Below are positions 36,006 to 45,416 of a stretch of DNA of 64,000 nucleotides, piece by piece (the stretch's first letter is position 1; the number at the start of each line of letters is the position of its first letter). Source of the stretch: Roseibium polysiphoniae (GTDB lineage: Bacteria; Pseudomonadota; Alphaproteobacteria; Rhizobiales; Stappiaceae); contig NZ_JACYXJ010000001.1 in the NCBI RefSeq assembly GCF_014842925.1, forward strand, positions 124,001 through 188,000. Direction: 5' to 3'. The notes below the pieces were generated by a model. The model saw only the letters and a list, made by a program, of their open reading frames with translations. It had not been told where the DNA came from and did no database searches. The translations under genes and the position numbers were made by a program.

Positions 36006-36929
36006 ATGTTGGACGACATCTCACTCTTTGTGCACATTGTTCGAAGCGGCGGCCTTGCGGCGGCTGCGGTCGAGCTTGGGTTGCCTGCCGCAACGGTGAC
36101 ACGCCGGCTACAGAAACTGGAGCATGTGCTCGGGTGTCGGTTGATCCATCGCTCGGCGCGCAAATTCAGTCTGACGTCGGAGGGGGAGGCCTATTTTGAG
36201 GCCTACGCGGAGCTTGTTCAGCAATTTGACGCGACAACCCGCGCCATGTCCGCCGAACTTCATCAAATCAGCGGCAAACTGACGGTGCTGGCGCCGACGA
36301 ATGTTTCGGTCGGCATTCTGCAGCCCATGTGGTCAGCATTTGTGCGAAGGCATCCTCAGATCCGTCTGGATTTGCGCCTCGGCAACAAGTTGCAGGACAT
36401 TTATGACGGGCAGGTCGATTTGGCACTGCGTATCGGCCCACAGCAGGACTCTCAGTTGTTTCAGAGACGCCTTGGCGTGGTTTCGACCATTGTCGTTGCC
36501 TCTCGCGAGTATCTGGCGGAGCATGGAACGCCTGATCGCCTGTCCGACCTCTCTGCCCATCGGATCATCGCCGTCAACGGGCTGCCCCGCTGGTCAATGC
36601 GCAACAAACGGGACGGCTCCACGGAAGCCATGCGACTTGAGGCGACAACGCAGGTGGACGACATCGGTCTTGCCCGCCAGTTGGCGCGCGACGGTCTGGG
36701 CATTGCCCTGCTGCCAGCAAGTGAAATGGTCGATGATCTCGAAAGCGGCCGGTTGTGCCGTGTCCTGACCGATTGGCAGGGACCGGATCGCGAAGCCTTT
36801 GCGATCTGGCCGACAGGTCGATTGCTGAGCGCGCGGGCAAAATGCCTGAGGGACTTCATGCAGGCCCACATTGGCAGGATGCCGGTCCTGCAGGGACAGG
36901 TTCCTGTCTGTGGCGAGCCGCGATCCTAG
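36006..36929 (+). CDS. LysR-family transcriptional regulator
   Basis: A 307-residue LTTR. HTH: FVHIVRSGGLAAAAVELGLPAATVTRRLQKLEHVLG near 8-43. The effector domain begins with KLTVLAPTNVSVGILQPMW and includes VDLALRIGPQQDSQLFQRRLG. It belongs to the group with DLALRxG typical of regulators of oxidoreductases and efflux. It is divergent from the ABM-DUF2798-RidA genes, its likely targets. The effector is unknown. Confidence 0.91.
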   Translation: MLDDISLFVHIVRSGGLAAAAVELGLPAATVTRRLQKLEHVLGCRLIHRSARKFSLTSEGEAYFEAYAELVQQFDATTRAMSAELHQISGKLTVLAPTNVSVGILQPMWSAFVRRHPQIRLDLRLGNKLQDIYDGQVDLALRIGPQQDSQLFQRRLGVVSTIVVASREYLAEHGTPDRLSDLSAHRIIAVNGLPRWSMRNKRDGSTEAMRLEATTQVDDIGLARQLARDGLGIALLPASEMVDDLESGRLCRVLTDWQGPDREAFAIWPTGRLLSARAKCLRDFMQAHIGRMPVLQGQVPVCGEPRS

Positions 36930-36935
36930 GAAAAA

Positions 36936-37280
36936 TCAGATCGGCTGGCACCGGCTGTAGATCGGGAAGTCGATGTATCCGGACATATAGGTCAGGAAGG
37001 TTTGGCATTCCTGGCTGGTCTTGAAGCAGCCTTCGCGCGAAACGTTGAAGGTCCGGTCGAAGTCGTACTTTTTGCCGCCAACGATCCCGCGCCATCCAGA
37101 GGTGTTGCCTGCTGCCTTGAAGGACTTGCAGTCGTACCTCGTCTGGTAGGTGTGCGGCACATAGCGCGTGTCATAGGTCGGGGCGAAGAGGAGGTCGCTG
37201 GGGGTCTGAATTTGGCATGCGGAGAGGAAGCCGAGCGCGAGGACCGCAGTGCAGATCTTCGCCATCTTGGAAGGAACCAT
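36936..37280 (-). CDS. Small hypothetical lipoprotein
   Basis: A 114-residue protein with a lipoprotein signal: hydrophobic ICTAVLALGFLSAC with lipidated C22. The mature part is tyrosine-rich at first (TYDTRYVPHTYQTRYDC) and has four more cysteines, suggesting disulphides in the periplasm. GGAGAG precedes ATG 37280; a longer frame to 37523 would overlap the neighbouring terminator. No family recognised. Confidence 0.72.
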   Translation of the reverse strand: MVPSKMAKICTAVLALGFLSACQIQTPSDLLFAPTYDTRYVPHTYQTRYDCKSFKAAGNTSGWRGIVGGKKYDFDRTFNVSREGCFKTSQECQTFLTYMSGYIDFPIYSRCQPI

Positions 37281-37380
37281 TCTCAACTCTCCGCAGTTTT
37301 CGATGTGCCTCGTGCCTGAGGTGCTTTGCACTCCCGGCACCTGTGATCCGTAACGTCCTTTGGCTGGCTTGCCAAGATTG

Positions 37381-37426
37381 AAAACGGGACCGCACTCATT
37401 GCCCGGAAGCGAGCGGGCGCGGTCCC
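37381..37426 (-). terminator. Large terminator hairpin after the peptide-binding protein gene
   Basis: GGGACCGC at 37386-37393 pairs with GCGGTCCC at 37419-37426, with an inner stem GCCCG (37401-37405) / CGGGC (37414-37418). On the minus strand it is followed by TTTT. It lies 18 bases beyond the gene ending at 37445. Confidence 0.78.
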
Positions 37427-37444
37427 AAGGTTTTGCACTGACCG

Positions 37445-39061
37445 CTAGTCGATGTGGATCCAGCGAAGCATCACAAAGTTGTCCGCCCGTTGGGTCAGAT
37501 CGATATTGGCCTTGGAGCCCCACAGCAGCGGCTGAATGTGCAAGGGCACATAGACCACATCGTCTTTGACCGTCACAGCGATGTCGTCGAGCATCGACTG
37601 GCGCTTGGCCGGATCAATTTCACGCTGGATCTTGGGCAAGAGTTCATCGACCTCGGCGTTCGAATAACCACCGAAATTCCAGCTGCCGAGCTTCTTTTCC
37701 GTGTTCGGCGTGGTGACGAGAAAACGGATCGGATGTTCGGCGTCGAAAGTGCCCGGAGACCAGCCGAGAAGATACATGTCGTAGTTGCCGGCGCGCAGCT
37801 CTTTCCAGTAGTTGCGCACGGGCATGGCCGTGAGGTTGGCCTTCATGCCGACCTTGGTCAGCATGGCCGCCATCGCCTTGCAGAGCGCTTCATCGTTGAT
37901 GTAGCGGTCATTCGGGCACATCAGGCCAAAGGAAAAACCGTCCGGGTAGCCAGCTTCCGCAAGCAGCGCCTTGGCCGCATCAGGGTCGAAGCTGGCGCGA
38001 TCTTCGGCAGCCTTGCTGTAGCCCTTCATCTGCGGGCTCACCAGCTGACTGGCAACTTCCGCATTGCCGCGCATGATCTTGTCGACAAGCGCTTCGGCGT
38101 CGATGGCCAGTTGGGCGGCCTTGCGAACCTTCACATCCTGGAAGGGGTTTTTGCCCTCTGTTTCCTTGGAGTATTTCAGCGCGTCATGGCTGTGGCCGAA
38201 GCCCAGCATGATCACTCTCGCCTCAATGCCCTGGTGCAGCTTCAGACCATCTTGCGACGCAATCCGGTCAATGTCCTGCACCGGAACCGGATTGATCAGG
38301 TCGACCTGGCCACTGAGTAGACCGGCAACGGCGGTCGCCGGATTGGCGATGGGCAGGAACGTCGCCTTGGTCAGATTGTGCTCTGCCGTGTCCCACCATC
38401 CCTCAAAGGGTTCGAGAACGGTCTCGACGCCGGGTTCCCGCTTCACGATCATGAAGGGACCAGTGCCGTTTGCATTCAGCGTTGCGAAAGTCTCGGTTTC
38501 CTGTGCCGGCCGTTCCGTGCCGTTGGCCTTGGACCAGCCCTTGTCCATGATCATGAAGTTGGCGATGGAGTCGGGAAAGATCGGGTCCGGCCGGTGGGTC
38601 AGAAAGTCGACGGTGTAGTCGTCGACGACAACCACCTCCTTGACCGGGGAAAACCAGGAGCTGGTGTCGGACTGTTCCGACGACGCACGCTGATAGGAAA
38701 ACAGAACGTCCTCTGCGTTGAAGGCCGAGCCGTCATGGAAGATGACATCCTTGCGCAGATGGAAGCGCCAACCGTCTTCGCCGACGGGCTCAAAGCTCTT
38801 TGCGAGCGAGCCCTCGATCGCCATCTCCTTGTTGCGGCGGACAAGGCCTTCATAGACGTTGTTGAGGAAGCCGAGAACAGGTGCGGAGTTGACCGCATGC
38901 GGATCCATGGTTTGCGGATCTGTAGGCGATGACCAGCGCAGCTCGGCAGCAGTTGTACCACCGACCGACGCGAGCAATGTGGCGGCCAGTAAGCTGGCCG
39001 CCAGGCCTTCGCGTGCGACGCAGGCAAATGAGTTCCCGCGCGATGTTTTCGTTGCGATCAT
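37445..39061 (-). CDS. ABC transporter substrate-binding protein (peptide/nickel family)
   Basis: A 538-residue periplasmic solute-binding protein of SBP_bac_5 (DppA/OppA cluster C). A Sec signal peptide ends near TTAAEL; the mature chain opens with the family start LRWSSPTDPQTMDPHAVNS, followed by FLNNVYEGLVRRN and the RKDVIFHDGSAFNAEDVLFS motif. ATG 39061 is chosen because GAGGGG sits about six bases upstream; an ATG 15 bases earlier lacks one. No permease or ATPase genes adjoin, so it is an orphan. Ligand is probably a peptide, linked by context to the neighbouring oligopeptidase. Confidence 0.92.
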   Translation of the reverse strand: MIATKTSRGNSFACVAREGLAASLLAATLLASVGGTTAAELRWSSPTDPQTMDPHAVNSAPVLGFLNNVYEGLVRRNKEMAIEGSLAKSFEPVGEDGWRFHLRKDVIFHDGSAFNAEDVLFSYQRASSEQSDTSSWFSPVKEVVVVDDYTVDFLTHRPDPIFPDSIANFMIMDKGWSKANGTERPAQETETFATLNANGTGPFMIVKREPGVETVLEPFEGWWDTAEHNLTKATFLPIANPATAVAGLLSGQVDLINPVPVQDIDRIASQDGLKLHQGIEARVIMLGFGHSHDALKYSKETEGKNPFQDVKVRKAAQLAIDAEALVDKIMRGNAEVASQLVSPQMKGYSKAAEDRASFDPDAAKALLAEAGYPDGFSFGLMCPNDRYINDEALCKAMAAMLTKVGMKANLTAMPVRNYWKELRAGNYDMYLLGWSPGTFDAEHPIRFLVTTPNTEKKLGSWNFGGYSNAEVDELLPKIQREIDPAKRQSMLDDIAVTVKDDVVYVPLHIQPLLWGSKANIDLTQRADNFVMLRWIHID

Positions 39062-39125
39062 CTTGTGTCCCCTCATGCATGATCAATTTGTCGGGAGATT
39101 GCGTGTTTTTGCCCGTGAATGAAAT

Positions 39126-39153
39126 GCCGGCCGCTCCAAAAAGAACGGCCGGC
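39126..39153 (-). terminator. Hairpin after the oligopeptidase B gene
   Basis: GCCGGCCG at 39126-39133 pairs perfectly with CGGCCGGC at 39146-39153. On the minus strand it is followed by ATTTCATT, a weak U-tract. It separates the peptidase and the binding-protein genes. Confidence 0.6.
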
Positions 39154-39223
39154 TCTTCACAATTTCGCAATGTCGCCCGGGTGTGCCGCGACCTGCTGCT
39201 GATGGCAGCTTGTCGCTTCAAGC

Positions 39224-41311
39224 CTAGGCCTTACCGGTCACCATCAGTGCGAAGGCCTGCACAAGGGCAACTTCCTTCAGCCGGTCGAAGCGGCCTGACG
39301 CGCCGCCATGGCCCGCTTCCATGTTGGTCTTCAGCATCAAGAGGCTGTCACCCGTCTTGGTCGCGCGCAGCTTGGCCACCCATTTCGCAGGCTCCCAGTA
39401 GGTCACGCGCGGGTCGGTCAATCCGCCGACAGCGAGGATCGCCGGATACTCTTTCGCGGCAACGTTGTCGTAGGGCGAGTAGCTGGCGATATAATCATAG
39501 GCTGCCTTGTCGGTGATCGGATTGCCCCACTCGGGCCATTCCGGCGGCGTCAGCGGCAGCGTGTCATCCAGCATGGTGGCCAGGACATCGACGAAGGGAA
39601 CTTCGGCGATGATGCCCGTAAAGGCTTCCGGCGCCATGTTGGCGACAGCGCCCATGAGCATGCCGCCGGCAGAGCCTCCCTGCGCGACAATACGGTCATG
39701 AGAGGTGAAGCGCTCCGATGACAGGTGCTTGGACGCCGCGATGAAGTCGGTGAACGTGTTCTTCTTGTTCTCCCGGCGTCCGTCCTTGTACCAGCGGAAC
39801 CCCTTTTCCTTGCCACCGCGAACATGGGCGATGGCATAGACAAATCCACGGTCCACCAGCGACAGCGCATTGGTGTTGAAGCTGGCGGGCATGGACATGC
39901 CGTAAGACCCATAGCCATAGAGCAGGCACGGGGCAGAGCCGTCGAGAACCGTGTCCTTTCGGTAGAGAAGGGAGATCGGCACGGTCTCGCCATCACCCGC
40001 CGGGGCCTGCAGGCGCCGGGTGACATAGCTGGCCGGATCGTGACCCGACGGGACTTCCTGTTCCTTGCGCAACAAGCGCTCACGCGTCTCGACGTTGTAG
40101 TCAAAGACACGGCTCGGCGTGGTCATGGACGAGTAGGTGAAGCGAATGTCCGTCGTGTCGAATTCATAGCCACCGCTCAGCCCGAGCGAATAGGCTTCTT
40201 CGTCGAAGGAGATTTCGTGCTCGATGTTGTCGGCAAGCCGGCGGATAACGATGCGCGGCAATCCGTTTTCGCGCTCAAGCCGCACCATGAAGGTCTTGAA
40301 GAGACCGTGAGACAGGATCAGCCGGCCGGCCACATGCGGAACAAGATCTGCCCAGAACTCGCGCCCTGGCGTAGCCTTGGGGGCGGTGACAATCTTGAAA
40401 TCTTCCGCATCACCCAGGTTGGTGCGAATGTAATAGCTGTCGCCATTGTCCTCGACCGAGTACTCGACGCCCGTGTCGCGCGGAGCGATCAGGTGCGGTG
40501 GATCCAGCGGGCTATGGGCCGGAATGGTCCAGACTTCCGACGTCTCGTGATCGTGAATGTCGATCAAAATCGTGTCGCCGGACTGGGTCCTGCCAACGCC
40601 CATGAAGAACCCGGCATCCTCTTCCTCGAACACCAGAATGTCGGCCGACGGGTCGGTGCCGATTTCGTGTCTGAAGAGTTTCGACGGCCGGTGATTGTCA
40701 TCGAGCCGCACATAGAACAGATATTTGCCATCGGCGGAGAAAACGCCGCCGCCTGCGGTGTCCTCGATACGCGTCTCGCTGTCCAGGCCGGTTTCCAGAT
40801 CACGGATCTGCAGGGAGTAAAACTCGGAGCCCTTGTCGTCATAGCCCCAGGCCAGCAGCTTGTGGTCGTCCGAATGACCCGCGCCGCCAAACTTGAAATA
40901 GGCTCTGCCCTCGGCTTCCTTGTCGCCGTCCAGAAGGATTTCCTCGCCTGATCCATCCCGTTTGGTGCGCAGGAATTTGGGATGCTGGCCGCCCGTCACA
41001 TATTTGATGCCATAGGCGTAGGGACCGTCGGGCGAGGGGACCGAGCTGTCGTCTTCCTTGATCCGGCCGCGCATCTCGGCAAAGAGCGTGTCCTGCAGCT
41101 CCTTGGTCGGCGCCATCATGGCGTCCTGATAGGCGTTTTCTGCGTCGAGATAGGCCTCGATGTCATCATCGAGCACATCCCGGCCGTCACGCATGACATC
41201 TTGCCAGTTGTCTGCTCTCAGCCAGGCGTAATCGTCCTGCCGATGAATGCCGTGGGTCTCAAGGGTGACGGGGCGTGCCTGAGCACGCGGAGGAAGCGGT
41301 TTGGTCATCAT
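39224..41311 (-). CDS. ptrB: Oligopeptidase B (S9A prolyl-oligopeptidase family)
   Basis: A 695-residue serine peptidase cleaving small peptides after basic residues. It has an N-terminal helical lead, a seven-bladed propeller across roughly 75-420, and a C-terminal alpha/beta-hydrolase domain. Catalytic residues: S547 in QGGSAGGML, D633 in GGLTDPRVTYWEP, H668 in EAGHGGASGR. The lid motif AHVRGGKEKGFRWYKDGR is typical. It probably acts in the cytoplasm or periplasm on imported peptides. ATG 41308 is an equally good start, one residue shorter. The peptide-binding protein gene lies downstream on the same strand. Confidence 0.94.
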   Translation of the reverse strand: MMTKPLPPRAQARPVTLETHGIHRQDDYAWLRADNWQDVMRDGRDVLDDDIEAYLDAENAYQDAMMAPTKELQDTLFAEMRGRIKEDDSSVPSPDGPYAYGIKYVTGGQHPKFLRTKRDGSGEEILLDGDKEAEGRAYFKFGGAGHSDDHKLLAWGYDDKGSEFYSLQIRDLETGLDSETRIEDTAGGGVFSADGKYLFYVRLDDNHRPSKLFRHEIGTDPSADILVFEEEDAGFFMGVGRTQSGDTILIDIHDHETSEVWTIPAHSPLDPPHLIAPRDTGVEYSVEDNGDSYYIRTNLGDAEDFKIVTAPKATPGREFWADLVPHVAGRLILSHGLFKTFMVRLERENGLPRIVIRRLADNIEHEISFDEEAYSLGLSGGYEFDTTDIRFTYSSMTTPSRVFDYNVETRERLLRKEQEVPSGHDPASYVTRRLQAPAGDGETVPISLLYRKDTVLDGSAPCLLYGYGSYGMSMPASFNTNALSLVDRGFVYAIAHVRGGKEKGFRWYKDGRRENKKNTFTDFIAASKHLSSERFTSHDRIVAQGGSAGGMLMGAVANMAPEAFTGIIAEVPFVDVLATMLDDTLPLTPPEWPEWGNPITDKAAYDYIASYSPYDNVAAKEYPAILAVGGLTDPRVTYWEPAKWVAKLRATKTGDSLLMLKTNMEAGHGGASGRFDRLKEVALVQAFALMVTGKA

Positions 41312-41529
41312 TCGACCGAAGTAGGATTTTTGTTTGAGCGAGGCAAGAGGTAGCTATGCTGGGAAAGCATCAAAGTGCCGGCATCAGGATCGCAAGGGCA
41401 CAGAAACCGAGGGTCTGTCTCGCCGGGGACGTCACGTGGATCGCGGTAGTCCGACCAGCTCCTCCGGTCGAAAAGCTCGGAGGAGCCCTGGTGTTTTTAT
41501 GCAGCCTGGAAAGCCAGCTTGAAGGCTCT

Positions 41530-42915
41530 CTAGCGCAGCAGATAGGCGTTGTAGGAGCCGCCACCGGAGCCCGAACCGCTTTCAATCGTGATGTCACCAT
41601 CCAGTGAGAGCTGGTTAAGCACCAGGGTCAGCTCGTCGCCATTGACTTCGCCGCTGCCGTTGAAGTGAAGGTTCCGGCTTGGAAGGTACACAAGCCCCTC
41701 GATGTTCATTTCCCCGTCGAGCTTATACTGGCTGTTTGAACTCTGAAGGCCGGGCGTTTCAAAGATGAGGAGGTCCTTGTAGGTGCCATTGTCCGGGGCG
41801 TCCAAATTGACCTCTGAGCTGCCCTGAACCGTCAGGAAGGCAGAGTCTTCGTCGGCAAGATGTATGCTGACGTTGCTACCGGACACCTCCTGACCGTTGA
41901 AGATCATCTGGGCACCGTTTTTGAGGACATAAAGCCCTTCGCCCAGGGACACGGTCTTGGCAGAGCCATTGAAGGTCAGGTTCGCGCCGTCGAAAACGTA
42001 AGTGCCGTCTCCAAAGGTCATTGCCTTTGCATTCATCGAGAGACTGCTCTTGATGTAATAGTCGCCCTCTTCAAAGACGACGGATGTCACGTGCCCATTG
42101 ATCGGCGGCCAGGAACAATAGGTGCCCGGCTGGAAAACCATTTCGCTTTTGTTCGGGTCGGGGAAGTTCGTAGTGCAGCTTTGCTCGGACACGACGCCGT
42201 CGGAAACCGAGGCCATTGTGTCGGCGTAAGGATCATCGCTGACATCGCAGTTCTCATCGAAGTTATCCGCAAAGGGGCGGGCATTGCCTGCGATCTTACC
42301 GCGGACACACAGGCGCAGGGGTTCGATCTTCTTTGAATCGAGATAGGCCGCAGAGTTCGAGCTGGAATGCACATGCATCTCGCACTCCGGCGCGTCGACT
42401 TCCCCGCTGCCATTTGCCTTGAACGCGTTGCTTGCAGACGGATCGAGCACATAAATGCAGGTCTGAACGGATGAATATGCCGCTGCGGATTCTGCGGAGA
42501 CCGAGATTTCCGAAATGCCGAAGATCGACAGGAAGTTGGTGTTCACCTCCACCGTCGCCGAACCTGACACGATGTTGTCTGCATCCAGAAACCTGGATGC
42601 GACGCTGCCGACGTGTTTGCGGGAGTAATTGACGTCGAAGATGGTGCTGGCCTCGGCAACCTTGTCGTCTGTCTCCAGAACCGCGGCGCCCAGAACCGCC
42701 GCATCCAGTGAGTTCTGCAGTTCGCTTCTAAAGTTGAGCGCAAACGCATAGTCGATGGCTGCGCCCGATACCGTGACGATCAGCATCGACGCGAGGCCAA
42801 ACATGACGACAACGCTGCCTTTCCCGTCGCGCGCAAAGTCAGCAAGCGGACGTTGGCATGAATGAGTGCGAAATCGCCTGGCTATCGAGCGCAGGTTGCG
42901 AGAGATATTGCTCAT
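41530..42915 (-). CDS. Orphan TadG-like protein with beta-rich passenger domain
   Basis: A 461-residue protein with an N-terminal pilin-like membrane helix (GSVVVMFGLASMLIVTVSGAAIDYAFALNF, about 33-62) and the following RSELQNSLDAAVLGAAVL pattern of TadE/TadG-type (Flp pilus-assembly) proteins. After residue about 150 it has a Ser/Asn/Gly-rich beta-structured region with repeated FNGSA/FNGQE/FNGSG motifs, ending in a glycine-serine tail. No other tad/cpa genes are nearby. It is probably surface or periplasmic and possibly adhesive, an inference. ATG 42915 is preferred to a GTG at 43020; no strong ribosome binding site is visible. Confidence 0.8.
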   Translation of the reverse strand: MSNISRNLRSIARRFRTHSCQRPLADFARDGKGSVVVMFGLASMLIVTVSGAAIDYAFALNFRSELQNSLDAAVLGAAVLETDDKVAEASTIFDVNYSRKHVGSVASRFLDADNIVSGSATVEVNTNFLSIFGISEISVSAESAAAYSSVQTCIYVLDPSASNAFKANGSGEVDAPECEMHVHSSSNSAAYLDSKKIEPLRLCVRGKIAGNARPFADNFDENCDVSDDPYADTMASVSDGVVSEQSCTTNFPDPNKSEMVFQPGTYCSWPPINGHVTSVVFEEGDYYIKSSLSMNAKAMTFGDGTYVFDGANLTFNGSAKTVSLGEGLYVLKNGAQMIFNGQEVSGSNVSIHLADEDSAFLTVQGSSEVNLDAPDNGTYKDLLIFETPGLQSSNSQYKLDGEMNIEGLVYLPSRNLHFNGSGEVNGDELTLVLNQLSLDGDITIESGSGSGGGSYNAYLLR

Positions 42916-43104
42916 TGGATGTCGTTCGCCCCACGAACTGTTGTTCACCTGCGCTGTTTTACCGAGGGACTGTGAAAAAAGAAGAAATAAATTCGGTAGG
43001 TGAAATAAATAGAATTTCACTCGAATTTTACTGAAAAATCCAAGAAAATGGTCACTTTCGGAGCAGCGCTCCAGATCCTCAATTCGCCGATGATCTGGTT
43101 ACGT

Positions 43105-44433
43105 TCAGACATGTACGTGAGCGGGTCTGCTTTTGATCAGAATAAATACCATCAGTCCGATGTTCATGAAGTTCCAGGCGATACCGTTCAAAAACGCAGC
43201 GTCATAGGATCCTGTCAGGTCATAGATCCAGCCGGACATCCAGCCGCCAAGGGCCATGCCGAGGATTGAAGCCATGATCACGAGGCCCACTCTCTGCCCC
43301 GCCTCCTTCGCTGGCAGATATTCGCGCACCACGATCGCGTAGCTGGGCACGATGCCGCCCTGGGAGAGGCCGAACACCAGGGAAACGAGGTAGAGAGAGA
43401 CCAGTCCGTCGAAGGGCAGATACAAAAACAGCGCGGCACATTGCAGGACCGAGCCGACCAGGAGCGTGCGGACGCCGCCGATAGCATCTGCGAGAAAACC
43501 GGACGCCAGACGGCTCACAACCCCGGCCCCGACCATGATCGCCAGCATGTCGGCGCCGCGCGCAACGCCATAGCCAAGGTCGACGCAATAGGCGACGATA
43601 TGGACCTGCGGCATCGACATGGCGACACAGCAGCCGAGCCCGGCGAGCACCAGCAGGATCTGAAGCGTCAGCGGCGACAGGCCTGACGAGCGAAGACCAG
43701 AAGAGTGAGGGCCTGCATCCGCCGACTCCGGTTTGCCGGAGGCCTCGTTACTTGGTGGCGGAGGGGCCGCGCGCAGGAACAGGCTGAGCGGCACCATGAT
43801 GACAACGCACAACACCGCGATCATCAGATAGGTGCTGCGCCAGTCCGTGAAGCCCAATGTCCATTGAATGAAGCTCGGCCACAGGACGCCGGCGAGATAG
43901 TTGCCGCAGGCCGCCGAGGCCACCGCAATGCCGCGCCGCTTCTCGAACCAGTGCGACAGGTCCGAAATCAGCGGGCCGAAGGTCGCTGCCGTGCCCACGC
44001 CGATGAGAAGTCCCTGGGCCAGCGAGAAGGTGATGATGCCGGTCGAAAGCCCCGCAAGGGCAAATCCTGCCCCGAGGGAGAGCGCGGACAGAAGGACAGG
44101 CACGACGACGCCGTAGCGGTCGACCCAGCGTCCGACCAGATAGTTTCCTGCCGCAAAGCCAAGCATGGTGAGCATGTAGGAAAACGAGGCTTCGCCGCGG
44201 TCGACGCCGAATTCCGCCTGAACGGCAGGCAGCACCACGACCACCGCCCAAATGCCTGCGCCGCCGACGGTGCCCAAGAGAATGCAGATGGCAAGACGGA
44301 ACCACGATGCGGCACCGTCGACCGTGTCGGTCGCCGTTGTGGGGAGGGAGGCGGACAAGGAAAGACCTGGACGTCGAGAATGGTCTTCGAAGCCTAGCAG
44401 GGGCGATGGATGAGCGCCAGTGGCGGCGCTCAT
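43105..44433 (-). CDS. MFS transporter (monocarboxylate/oxalate-like)
   Basis: A 442-residue major-facilitator protein with a polar 45-residue N-terminus, then 12 hydrophobic helices: first AICILLGTVGGAGIWAVVVVLPAVQ, motif DRYGVVVPVLLSAL, and a central charged loop near 240-260. The pattern AEFGVDRGEASFSYMLTMLGFAAGNYLVGRWVDRYG resembles OxlT and monocarboxylate porters. It lies nine bases after the quinone-reductase-like gene on the same strand and is probably co-transcribed. Substrate is unknown. Confidence 0.88.
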   Translation of the reverse strand: MSAATGAHPSPLLGFEDHSRRPGLSLSASLPTTATDTVDGAASWFRLAICILLGTVGGAGIWAVVVVLPAVQAEFGVDRGEASFSYMLTMLGFAAGNYLVGRWVDRYGVVVPVLLSALSLGAGFALAGLSTGIITFSLAQGLLIGVGTAATFGPLISDLSHWFEKRRGIAVASAACGNYLAGVLWPSFIQWTLGFTDWRSTYLMIAVLCVVIMVPLSLFLRAAPPPPSNEASGKPESADAGPHSSGLRSSGLSPLTLQILLVLAGLGCCVAMSMPQVHIVAYCVDLGYGVARGADMLAIMVGAGVVSRLASGFLADAIGGVRTLLVGSVLQCAALFLYLPFDGLVSLYLVSLVFGLSQGGIVPSYAIVVREYLPAKEAGQRVGLVIMASILGMALGGWMSGWIYDLTGSYDAAFLNGIAWNFMNIGLMVFILIKSRPAHVHV

Positions 44434-44442
44434 CCGCCTGGG

Positions 44443-45291
44443 TTACGAGACCGCCGACGAAACGAAGGCCTTCAGGGACAAGGTCGGATGGCCGATGATG
44501 TCCTCAAAATCCGTGCTCGCGGTGTAAAGCGCGCCGTTTGCAGCAGCGGCACCTGAATCAGCCAGGATATCGGCAAAGCCCTGGGGCAAACCGGCGGCAA
44601 CCAGAACCTTGGCATAGTCTGCCTGCGGCAGGTTCTGGAACGGGATGTCCCGCCCGGTCTGGCTGGAGATTTCCGCGGCAAGCTCGGCCAGGGTAAAGGC
44701 GGGGGCGCCGCCGAGTTCATGGATGCGCGTGGAGGTGTCATCCCCGGTCAGGGTGATGGCGGCCGCTTCTGCGTAATCCTTGCGGCTGGCGGCGGAAATG
44801 AGCCCGTCTCCGGATCCGCCGACAACCGCGCCATGGGCAAGGGCTGCGTCCACCGCGCCGGCGTAATTCTCCACATACCAGCCGTTGCGCAGGATCACAT
44901 GGGCGATGCCGGAGGCCTTGAGCGCCGCTTCTGTCGCCTCATGCTCTTGCGCCAAAATCATAGGCGAACTCACGGTGTTGATCAGGCTCGTGTAGACGAT
45001 GAACGCAACGCCTGCCTTTTTGGCGGCGTCGATCACGGCCAAATGTTGCCGGGTCCGCTGGCCGATCGCGCTGCCGGAAATGAGCAGCAGCCTGTCAACA
45101 CCTTCAAGCGCCGCATCGAGCGTTTCCGGCCGGTCGTAGTCGGCTTCGACCAGGGTCACCGTGTCGGACGCCAGATCAGCGGCCTTGTCGGGGGAGCGGA
45201 CGAGCGCGCGCACGTCCTTGATGTGCCTGTCGGCGAGTGATTGCAGAACGAGGCGGCCCAGTTGGCCGTTGGCACCTGTCAGAGCGAGCAT
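44443..45291 (-). CDS. NmrA-like NAD(P)H-dependent (quinone) oxidoreductase
   Basis: A 282-residue atypical short-chain dehydrogenase. The dinucleotide motif TGANGQLGR is at 5-13 and the NADP-binding region RALVRSPDKA follows. It resembles E. coli QorB, a quinone reductase of the NmrA-like group. ATG 45291 has AAGGAG eight bases upstream. It is divergent from an HxlR-type regulator, as ytfG/qorB with qorR is in other bacteria, supporting quinone reduction under electrophile stress. The MFS gene follows. Confidence 0.89.
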   Translation of the reverse strand: MLALTGANGQLGRLVLQSLADRHIKDVRALVRSPDKAADLASDTVTLVEADYDRPETLDAALEGVDRLLLISGSAIGQRTRQHLAVIDAAKKAGVAFIVYTSLINTVSSPMILAQEHEATEAALKASGIAHVILRNGWYVENYAGAVDAALAHGAVVGGSGDGLISAASRKDYAEAAAITLTGDDTSTRIHELGGAPAFTLAELAAEISSQTGRDIPFQNLPQADYAKVLVAAGLPQGFADILADSGAAAANGALYTASTDFEDIIGHPTLSLKAFVSSAVS

Positions 45292-45355
45292 TTGGATGTC
45301 TCCTTGGTTGGAAATTGGCTCCAGATGCCCGATATGGCTTGAAAGCTTTCTATTC

Positions 45356-45367
45356 GTAAGTACATAC
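45356..45367. promoter_or_regulatory. Palindromic operator candidate, HxlR / oxidoreductase
   Basis: GTAAGTACATAC fits the symmetric pattern GTAnGTACnTAC, in the 125-base gap between the divergent HxlR and oxidoreductase genes. It is likely the HxlR binding site. Confidence 0.6.
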
Positions 45368-45416
45368 AAAAAGGTTAGTTTGAAAAAAGATCACCCTGAG
45401 CCATGAAAGGTGCTGC

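Noticed and set aside
41356-41607. 83-codon plus-strand frame between the oligopeptidase and TadG-like genes
   Set aside because: Overlaps the TadG-like gene antisense and has no family or ribosome binding site.
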